DNA of 14,307 nt from Propionibacteriaceae bacterium. GTDB taxonomy: Bacteria; Actinomycetota; Actinomycetes; Propionibacteriales; Propionibacteriaceae. The position numbers and the translations under genes are program-made. The notes below the pieces were generated by a model. That model was given only the letters and a program-made list of their open reading frames with translations. It did not search any database and was not told the DNA's origin. Location of the stretch: the NCBI GenBank assembly GCA_031260385.1, contig JAIRKB010000077.1, forward strand, positions 1-14,307, written 5' to 3'. Positions 1 through 4,900 of this stretch are shown in pieces; position 1 is the first letter of the stretch, and each line of letters opens with the position of its first letter.

Positions 1-613
1 TCAACCCATTGATTACCGCGACGCTTTTGGCCGCAGACTCAAAGGTGAAGTGGCCATAGTTGAGTATCAGACCCCAGGTGGTCCGCTTGAGCGTGATGTC
101 GAGGATACGCGCTAGGGGAACGGTCGCCAGGTGGCGGGTAAAAACCCCGTGCACTCGAAAGACCCGTTGGTTCGTCACCACGAAGCGGTCCATTGACAAG
201 GTATGGAACCGCCATAACCCCAACATACAGACACTGAAACCAATCATGATCACCACTGGCCACTGATCGTAGAAGACCACCGCCAACAGGAGGATCGCTA
301 GACCGCTGAGCAGGATCGTCATCGCCGCGGCGACCTTGCCGGGGTGTCGAAAGCGTTTCGCTGGCACCGCCCGCACCCGCCGGAACCCGAAAAAGCTGAT
401 GATCAAGCCAACGACGAATAAGGCCGGTTGGATGATATCGGTGATCGTCGACAGCAGAATAATGGCCACACCAACCAAAACGATCAGAATCGGCGGAACC
501 ATGGTCACAGGATGTTTGCGGATCTCCTCAATTAAGGCTTCACCTTCCGCGTCGATCAGATAGCGCTCGATGCGAGGGTCGATGTAGCTAATTCGCCTGA
601 TGCGTGCGCGCAT
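1..613 (-). CDS. PH-domain (bPH2-type) membrane protein, 3' end off the window
   Basis: The frame is open for 204 codons from the ATG at 613 to the left edge, with no stop, so the C-terminus is missing. The translation has a charged N-terminus and then four hydrophobic segments (about residues 38-56, 61-77, 96-115 and 118-134). A region from about residue 140 looks like a bacterial PH domain, with a TNQRVFRVHG-like strand, an LARILDI strand and an NYGHFTFESA turn. This is the usual build of actinobacterial PH-domain (DUF304/YdbS-like) membrane proteins, whose biochemical role is not known to me. I see no clear Shine-Dalgarno sequence. The start lies only 9 nt after the stop of the small membrane protein gene upstream, so the two are probably co-transcribed and translationally coupled. 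The family call is fairly sure and the start moderately sure. Confidence 0.8.
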   Translation of the reverse strand, partial: MRARIRRISYIDPRIERYLIDAEGEALIEEIRKHPVTMVPPILIVLVGVAIILLSTITDIIQPALFVVGLIISFFGFRRVRAVPAKRFRHPGKVAAAMTILLSGLAILLLAVVFYDQWPVVIMIGFSVCMLGLWRFHTLSMDRFVVTNQRVFRVHGVFTRHLATVPLARILDITLKRTTWGLILNYGHFTFESAAKSVAVINGL

Positions 614-622
614 GATCGTCTA

Positions 623-790
623 TTACGAGCCGACAAGGCTCATCAGCAGGGTGTATAGACCAGAAAGGAAGGCCTTGATGATCGTCAAGAACCCTTTGAC
701 AGTATCCCCTATCGCCTCTGGATATTTGATGATCAGGTAAACGACAAGCAGGATGCCTAGGACACCTAATCCCAATTTGAACTTGCCCAT
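623..790 (-). CDS. Small hydrophobic membrane protein, 55 aa, unknown function
   Basis: This is a short open frame directly upstream of the PH-domain gene. The same frame is open back to 919, but the residues encoded there are not membrane-like. The only internal Met precedes a compact hydrophobic protein, so I place the start at 790. A weak Shine-Dalgarno (AAGGG, about 10 nt upstream) supports it. The product has one clear transmembrane helix (about residues 5-22), a short polar stretch with KYPEAIGDTVKG, and a second hydrophobic or amphipathic helix (about 33-53). I do not recognise the family. Its position, 9 nt ahead of a membrane PH-domain gene on the same strand, suggests the two act together in the membrane; that is inference only. 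Confidence 0.6.
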   Translation of the reverse strand: MGKFKLGLGVLGILLVVYLIIKYPEAIGDTVKGFLTIIKAFLSGLYTLLMSLVGS

Positions 791-981
791 CGCGTCCGCC
801 CTTTGTTGGATAAACAGTATGTGGGAAGAGTTACCAACACCACAGTACTGATAACCTTCCAATGCCATCATGCCGTATATCGAGCCAACCTGGTCACTTC
901 GGCGCGCGTTTCTCGACAATTAGTTGACGAACTAACCCGGACAGCGGTCACAAGCTCGACTAACTATGAAAGACTTGGGGT
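791..981. other. Divergent intergenic region, promoters not resolved
   Basis: These 191 bp separate the minus-strand membrane-protein pair from the plus-strand epimerase gene, so both transcripts must start here or nearby. On the plus strand there is a TTGACG (924-929) resembling a -35 element, but no convincing -10 at 16-19 nt. A TAACTATGAA stretch (961-970) lies just before the epimerase start and could hold a -10 for a very short leader. I could not settle on a promoter for either direction. I see no long inverted repeat or terminator here. Confidence 0.4.
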
Positions 982-1428
982 ATGGAAAATTCTGATCTAT
1001 TCGTCTGCGTCGACCACGTCGGCTATGCCGTACTTAACCTCGATGAAGCCATTAAGTTTCACACCGAGGTCTTGGGCTTTCGAGTCCTGCATCGCGAGTT
1101 CAATGAGGAACAAGGGGTGGAAGAAGCCATGTTAGGCACCGGGGCTCAACTGCCCGAGTCCACCCAGATCCAGCTTTTGGCTCCCCTGTCCCCCGATTCC
1201 GCTATCGGCAAGTTCATCGCCGCCAACAACGGTCGCGGTGGAATCCAGCAGGTCGCCTACCGGGTGACCGACATTGACGCCGCTAGCGCCCTCTTGCGGG
1301 AGCGCGGTTGCCGCCTACTTTATGATGCCCCAAAAATTGGCACTGGCGGCTCGAGAATTCAGTTCGCTCACCCCCGCGACACTGGCGGAATTCTACTAGA
1401 AATAGTGGAACCAGCGACTTCCCACTAA
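982..1428 (+). CDS. mce: Methylmalonyl-CoA epimerase (VOC superfamily)
   Basis: The enzyme interconverts the (2S) and (2R) epimers of methylmalonyl-CoA, linking propionyl-CoA carboxylase to the adenosylcobalamin-dependent mutase. At 148 aa it has the normal length, with two babbab VOC modules (about residues 8-70 and 86-145). From the family's known sites, likely metal ligands are His12, Gln64 and Glu140 and the likely acid/base residue is Glu48. The position that is His in the Propionibacterium shermanii enzyme (His91) appears to be Gln90 here, in a GGIQQVAYRV segment; I recall the same QQ in streptomycete homologues. Start ATG 982 has GAAAG about 9 nt upstream. The gene order epimerase, coiled-coil protein, nucS resembles the streptomycete chromosome. 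The adenosyltransferase gene about 2.6 kb downstream makes the mutase cofactor. Confidence 0.93.
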   Translation: MENSDLFVCVDHVGYAVLNLDEAIKFHTEVLGFRVLHREFNEEQGVEEAMLGTGAQLPESTQIQLLAPLSPDSAIGKFIAANNGRGGIQQVAYRVTDIDAASALLRERGCRLLYDAPKIGTGGSRIQFAHPRDTGGILLEIVEPATSH

Positions 1429-1448
1429 GCCATTAAATGAAGTAGAGT
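1419..1448 (+). promoter_or_regulatory. Candidate promoter for the DivIVA-like gene
   Basis: TTCCCA (1419-1424) and TAGAGT (1443-1448) are separated by 18 nt. They match the sigma-70-type -35 and -10 consensus at four of six positions each. Transcription would begin near 1455, directly at the foot of the hairpin at 1456-1481. The -35 overlaps the last codons of the epimerase gene. This is a pattern match only. Confidence 0.3.
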
Positions 1449-1455
1449 GGTGCAC

Positions 1456-1481
1456 GCCCTGGGAGAACTTCCCCCCAGGGC
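1456..1481 (+). promoter_or_regulatory. Leader hairpin before the DivIVA-like gene
   Basis: GCCCTGGG (1456-1463) pairs perfectly with CCCAGGGC (1474-1481) around a 10-nt loop. No U-tract follows, so it is a poor intrinsic terminator for the epimerase gene. It lies 15 nt before the AAAGGAG ribosome-binding site (1497-1503). It may stabilise the 5' end of the transcript or slow read-through from the epimerase gene. Confidence 0.45.
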
Positions 1482-1511
1482 TTGGGGCAATATTGCAAAG
1501 GAGCCGCCGTC

Positions 1512-2600
1512 ATGACTGCCGTTTCGAATCCTGAGCTGGATCAACAAGGTGACGCTGCCGGCACCGGATCCTTCCAGACCGAGATGCGGGGATACAACAA
1601 GGGTCAAGTTGACACCTATGTTCAAACCCTGAAAGACAAGATAACCGATCTTCACAAGCAGTTGACGGAGGGGGGTGCTCAACCGGCCCAGCAGGACTCC
1701 GCCGAACGTGAAATTGATGTTGATCGACTGTCCGGTCACGCCGCTCAGATCCTCCACGCCTCTCAGGCTAAGGCCGATGAAATCGTCTCCACCGCCATGC
1801 GGGAAGCTCAGCGCATCACCGCTGAGGCCACCAGCGCTGCCCAGGAGATCCGCGCTAGTGGTCAACGTGAGATCGACGCTCTACGCGCTTCGGCGATGGA
1901 CAACCTCGCTTCGGTTCGCGAACAGCAGATGACTGACATTCAGCGCGTGCTTGACCATGCCAAGGCCGATGCCGATGCCTCCCTGACGGCGGCGCAAACT
2001 CACGCTGAAGGCCTGGTTGAGCAAGCGACCCACGAAGCGGTCACCATTCGCGAGACTGCCGAACGCCAGGCTTCGAAAGCCCGCAATGACGCCGAGACCG
2101 AGTCCACTCAGGCTCGCCTCGCCGCTCAGACTGCTCGCGACACCCTGATCGCCGATGCCCACAAGGCGATGGAAGAGGCTCAGGCGATGAAGACAGCCGC
2201 CCTCGCCGAGGTTTCCGCCAAGCAGGAGTCGATGACTTCCAAGCTCGCTGAGGAAACCCAGCTCGCCACTAACATCCGTAATACAGCCGTCGCCGAAGCC
2301 GAGCAGATCCGCCAGGAAGCAGCCGCTCACGCTCAGCAGCTCCTCACCGCTGCTCGTCACGAGATTGAAGGCCTGCAACAGAAGATCACCTTGGAAGCCG
2401 CTAACCGTCGCTCCAAGCTCCAGGCCGATATTTCCGCTCTGCAGCAGCGTAAGCGCTCCCTCACCCAGCAACTGGGCAACCTCTTCGGTTTGGGTCAGAC
2501 TGCGGCTACCCAGTTCACCGAAGATGAGTGGTCAGACCTGCCCGAGATTAGCTTCTCTGGCGAATACCAACCCGAGGCGACTGAACCAGCCGCCAAGTAA
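1512..2600 (+). CDS. DivIVA-domain coiled-coil protein (FilP/Scy/Wag31-like)
   Basis: This is a cytoskeletal or polar-growth scaffold candidate. I chose ATG 1512 (362 aa) over the in-frame upstream start at 1482 because AAAGGAG (1497-1503) sits 8 nt before it. Residues about 20-45 contain the RGYNKGQVD motif typical of the DivIVA N-terminal module that starts these proteins. Residues about 65-325 are a nearly uninterrupted, Ala/Glu/Gln/Arg-rich coiled coil with no Pro for long stretches. A short hydrophobic segment (LFGLG) and an acidic tail follow. Streptomycete FilP, often annotated as cellulose-binding protein, has this build and, as I recall, also lies near the epimerase gene. Wag31 proper usually sits beside the division cluster, so I favour a FilP-like paralogue. 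The gene ends in a strong terminator. Confidence 0.82.
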   Translation: MTAVSNPELDQQGDAAGTGSFQTEMRGYNKGQVDTYVQTLKDKITDLHKQLTEGGAQPAQQDSAEREIDVDRLSGHAAQILHASQAKADEIVSTAMREAQRITAEATSAAQEIRASGQREIDALRASAMDNLASVREQQMTDIQRVLDHAKADADASLTAAQTHAEGLVEQATHEAVTIRETAERQASKARNDAETESTQARLAAQTARDTLIADAHKAMEEAQAMKTAALAEVSAKQESMTSKLAEETQLATNIRNTAVAEAEQIRQEAAAHAQQLLTAARHEIEGLQQKITLEAANRRSKLQADISALQQRKRSLTQQLGNLFGLGQTAATQFTEDEWSDLPEISFSGEYQPEATEPAAK

Positions 2601-2611
2601 CAGCCTCGACT

Positions 2612-2652
2612 AACCGCCTGTTCTAGTGATCAGCTCTAGAACAGGCGGTTTT
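2612..2652 (+). terminator. Strong intrinsic terminator of the DivIVA-like gene
   Basis: AACCGCCTGTTCTAG (2612-2626) and CTAGAACAGGCGGTT (2636-2650) form a perfect 15-bp stem with a 9-nt loop, followed by TTTTCGTCTTT on the plus strand. The stem starts 11 nt after the stop codon at 2600. On the minus strand no U-run follows, so it works best for plus-strand transcripts. The distal arm is also the last codons plus stop of nucS on the opposite strand. Confidence 0.88.
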
Positions 2653-3319
2653 CGTCTTTGTCTAAACCGCGCAACTCGTCGTAGTCAACCAGGACACAGG
2701 CAATCCCCCGGTCCTTGGCTAAGGTCCGAGCTTGGGCTTTGATCGCCTGGGCGGCAAAAATCCCCTCCACGGCGCCGAGACTGGGATCGCGCCGGAGCAG
2801 TTCGAGATAGCGGGTCAACTGTTCGACCCCATCGATCTCCCCCCGGCGCTTGACCTCCACCGCGACATAACCGCCTTCGGTCGTTCGACACATAATATCG
2901 ACCGGACCGATCGCCGTTGGATATTCGCGACGCACCAGACTTAGATCAGACCGGATGCGTTCCGGATGTTCGCTCAAGAGTTCTTGGAGATGGGCTTCGA
3001 CACCGTCTTTGACCAAACCGGGGTCATTGCCAAGCTCGTAGAGGTTATCGGAGATGATCTCGGCAATCGCGATCCGCAAAACATCGGATCCTCGATTGGT
3101 CAGAGTCCAGACTTGAGCTAGTCCCGCCTGATCGGGTTGATGATCGATCACCAGCTCGCAAGGCGCCGACATCCAGTTCAAGGGTTTGTAGGCGCCCCCA
3201 TCACTATGCACCGACACGGAACCATCCGACTTCACCATCACCAAGCGCTTGGCGAGGGGAAGATGAGCCGAGAGTCGACCAGAGTAGTCGACCGCGCAAG
3301 TGGCGATCAGCAGCCGCAT
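2636..3319 (-). CDS. nucS: NucS/EndoMS mismatch-specific endonuclease
   Basis: NucS cuts both strands at mismatches and is the mutation-avoidance enzyme of actinobacteria that lack MutS/MutL. The 227-aa product matches the family over its full length: an N-terminal DNA-binding and dimerisation half (YKPLNWMSAPC around residues 44-54) and a RecB-like nuclease half with GPVD (Asp141) and AVEVKRRGEIDG (Glu155, Lys157) as the catalytic metal-binding core. It ends in ENRLF, like the EYRLF tail I recall for the M. tuberculosis protein, and this is the probable beta-clamp-binding motif. ATG 3319 lies 2 nt after the stop of the cyclophilin gene. No Shine-Dalgarno is visible, so translation is probably coupled. 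The last codons form one arm of the terminator of the convergent gene. Confidence 0.95.
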   Translation of the reverse strand: MRLLIATCAVDYSGRLSAHLPLAKRLVMVKSDGSVSVHSDGGAYKPLNWMSAPCELVIDHQPDQAGLAQVWTLTNRGSDVLRIAIAEIISDNLYELGNDPGLVKDGVEAHLQELLSEHPERIRSDLSLVRREYPTAIGPVDIMCRTTEGGYVAVEVKRRGEIDGVEQLTRYLELLRRDPSLGAVEGIFAAQAIKAQARTLAKDRGIACVLVDYDELRGLDKDENRLF

Positions 3320-3321
3320 AA

Positions 3322-4017
3322 CTAGCCGAGGCTAGCCGATTGGATATGCCCACCCTCGGCTGGGCGCCCACCATTGTAATCAGCGTAGATATCATTCGGG
3401 TCAATCCCTTGCTCAGCGATCGACTCAACCACTGTCATCGAGCCTGGCTCGACACTACCGAGGACGACGTAATTTGGCGGCAAACCGGCATTAGGAGCGA
3501 GCACAATAAAGAATTGGGAACCATTGGTGTTCGCCCCGCTATTGGCCATCGCTACGGTGCCATAGGTATAGGTCTCTTTCCCCGATAGTTCGTCATCAAA
3601 GCGGTAGCCCGGACCACCGCTCCCGGTCTCGGTGGGGTCACCACACTGGAGGACGAACCCCGGCGCTAACCGGTGGCAGTTCGTGTCATCAAGATAACCC
3701 TGGGTTACCAGGGAGGTGAGGGAGTTGACCGCACAAGGGGCAACACTGGGATCAAGCTGGATGATCACGTCGCCGGCATCCATGTGCAAGGTCATCTTCA
3801 GAGCAGAATCATCGGTAAAAGACGGATCGCTCGGTGGCAGATCAACATCCTTGGCCGCCTTGCCAGTTGGGTCGTAGCGACATAGACCGACTCCGGTGTT
3901 GGGGTCACCACCGCCGGAGGGATCACCACCGCTAGTGGTGGTGGTCGAACACCCGGCCAAGACGCCAAGAATCACACCGACGGCCGCCACGCGCAGCCAC
4001 TGCTTTCGAACCTTCAT
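3322..4017 (-). CDS. Lipoprotein cyclophilin-type peptidyl-prolyl isomerase
   Basis: This is an extracytoplasmic proline isomerase that would help fold exported proteins. The 231-aa precursor starts with a basic and hydrophobic signal peptide ending in a lipobox (LAGC, Cys23), then a Thr/Gly/Ser-rich linker. From about residue 73 follows a cyclophilin domain: CHRLAPGFVLQCGDP (Arg116 is the likely catalytic Arg, with Gln124), TGSGGPGYRFDDEL, ANTNGSQFFI (residues 161-171), and LPPNYVVLG. The usual active-site His near the last motif appears to be Tyr, as in other actinobacterial PpiB-type proteins I recall. Start ATG 4017 has GGGAGG 5 nt upstream. The gene is divergent from the adenosyltransferase gene, with only 26 bp between starts, and runs into nucS. 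Confidence 0.9.
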   Translation of the reverse strand: MKVRKQWLRVAAVGVILGVLAGCSTTTTSGGDPSGGGDPNTGVGLCRYDPTGKAAKDVDLPPSDPSFTDDSALKMTLHMDAGDVIIQLDPSVAPCAVNSLTSLVTQGYLDDTNCHRLAPGFVLQCGDPTETGSGGPGYRFDDELSGKETYTYGTVAMANSGANTNGSQFFIVLAPNAGLPPNYVVLGSVEPGSMTVVESIAEQGIDPNDIYADYNGGRPAEGGHIQSASLG

Positions 4018-4043
4018 AGTACCCTCCCGGTTAGACTATTCCC
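4018..4043. promoter_or_regulatory. 26-bp divergent promoter, shared -10, leaderless plus transcript
   Basis: Only 26 bp separate the start codons of the cyclophilin gene (minus) and the adenosyltransferase gene (plus). TAGACT (4032-4037) places a TANNNT -10 element exactly at -12 to -7 if transcription starts on the A of the ATG at 4044. No ribosome-binding site precedes that ATG, as expected for a leaderless actinobacterial mRNA. The core TAGACTA reads TAGTCT on the minus strand (4038-4033). That would start a short leader near 4026, still including the GGAGG-type site of the cyclophilin gene. No clear -35 was found for either direction. Confidence 0.5.
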
Positions 4044-4616
4044 ATGGTCAACCTAACTAGGATATACACCCGCACCGGCGATCAGGGCCAGACACGACTG
4101 GTGGACAACGCTTTAGTCGCAAAATCCGATCGCCGTCTTGAGGCTTACGGCACGGTTGATGAGGCAAATAGTGCAATTGGCGTCGCCTTGGCTCTCCCCC
4201 AGGTGCCCGAACGAGTGGCCGTAGTCTTGGGGTCGATCCAAAATGAGCTCTTCGACCTCGGCGCTGACCTCGCCACCCCCTACACGGAGCAAGCCAAGAA
4301 CCGGGCTATTCGCGTTGAAACCCCTTGGGTCACTCAACTCGAGACCTGGTGTGACGAGTTCGCTGCCGGTCTAGAAGATCTGAAGTCCTTCCTCCTCCCG
4401 GGCGGTGCTCCTTTAGCAGCTAGTCTCAACCTCGCTCGGACCATCGTCAGGCGCGCCGAGCGGGCGGCTTGGGCCGCTGCCGAAGTGGTGGAGATCAATC
4501 CGATCGCGATCGCCTACCTCAACCGTCTCTCCGACCTGCTCTTCATCCTCGGTCGCTATGCCAATCGCCAAGCCGGGATTGCCGAAGTCCTCTGGACTCC
4601 GGCACCAACCAGGTGA
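4044..4616 (+). CDS. pduO: PduO-type cob(I)alamin adenosyltransferase
   Basis: The enzyme transfers the adenosyl group of ATP to cob(I)alamin to make adenosylcobalamin, the cofactor of methylmalonyl-CoA mutase and related enzymes. The 190-aa protein carries the family marks in order: the N-terminal ATP loop IYTRTGDQGQTRL (residues 7-19), AYGTVDEANSAIG (34-46), LKSFLLPGG (113-121), the catalytic RRAER motif (136-140) and YLNRLSDLLFILGR (158-171). It is close over its whole length to the M. tuberculosis Rv1314c protein as I remember it. ATG 4044 has no Shine-Dalgarno but a well-placed TAGACT, suggesting a leaderless transcript. The next gene starts 6 nt after the stop, so the two form an operon. 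It fits functionally with the epimerase gene in this window. Confidence 0.94.
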   Translation: MVNLTRIYTRTGDQGQTRLVDNALVAKSDRRLEAYGTVDEANSAIGVALALPQVPERVAVVLGSIQNELFDLGADLATPYTEQAKNRAIRVETPWVTQLETWCDEFAAGLEDLKSFLLPGGAPLAASLNLARTIVRRAERAAWAAAEVVEINPIAIAYLNRLSDLLFILGRYANRQAGIAEVLWTPAPTR

Positions 4617-4622
4617 GACGCG

Positions 4623-4895
4623 ATGTCCCACCGCCGCTCCAAACACCTGCGCCCGCCTCGCCCTCTGGCATCCGTCCACCCGTACGCCGAAGAAAAGTCC
4701 GATGGCCGCTGGATTGTCCAAACCATGCCCGGTGCCAAGACCCTCAAGACCTACCGCTGTCCCGGCTGCTCTGCCGCTATCTCCCCGGGCACCGCCCATA
4801 TCGTCGCCTGGCCGGACACCCCCGGCCTTGGCGATGATCGCGCTGTCGACGCCCGTCGCCACTGGCACACCGCCTGTTGGGAGCGCCACCGTTAG
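4623..4895 (+). CDS. Small zinc-finger protein of unknown function
   Basis: This 90-aa protein has no assigned function. The first 40 residues are basic and variable. The second half holds a conserved-looking metal site: CPGC (Cys46, Cys49), AHIVAWP (His59), and RRHWHTACW (His80, His82, Cys85). This resembles an HNH/treble-clef zinc ligand arrangement. I recall the same CPGC...HWH..CW pattern in short actinobacterial proteins that databases often mislabel as ATP/GTP-binding; no P-loop is visible here. ATG 4623 follows an AGGTGAG ribosome-binding site that overlaps the stop of the adenosyltransferase gene, so the two are coupled. Its stop (TAG, 4893-4895) overlaps the gcvP stop on the other strand. 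Confidence 0.8.
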   Translation: MSHRRSKHLRPPRPLASVHPYAEEKSDGRWIVQTMPGAKTLKTYRCPGCSAAISPGTAHIVAWPDTPGLGDDRAVDARRHWHTACWERHR

Positions 4896-4900
4896 GCGCT
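4882..4900. terminator. Short GC hairpin over the convergent stops
   Basis: AGCGCC (4882-4887) pairs with GGCGCT (4895-4900) across a 7-nt loop that contains most of the overlapping TTAG stops of the zinc-finger gene and gcvP. No U-run follows on either strand, so it is at best a weak bidirectional terminator. No better terminator separates the two convergent genes. Confidence 0.3.

Noticed and set aside
1881..2471. Long minus-strand open frame (196 codons) opposite the DivIVA-like gene
   Set aside because: It mirrors the repetitive Ala/Glu-rich coiled-coil coding sequence; the Leu/Gly-rich product has no domain and no ribosome-binding site. The plus-strand protein is a clear family member.
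4413..4889. Minus-strand open frame (158 codons) opposite the adenosyltransferase and zinc-finger genes
   Set aside because: Both plus-strand genes have clear motifs and ribosome-binding or promoter signals; this Gly-rich translation has none.
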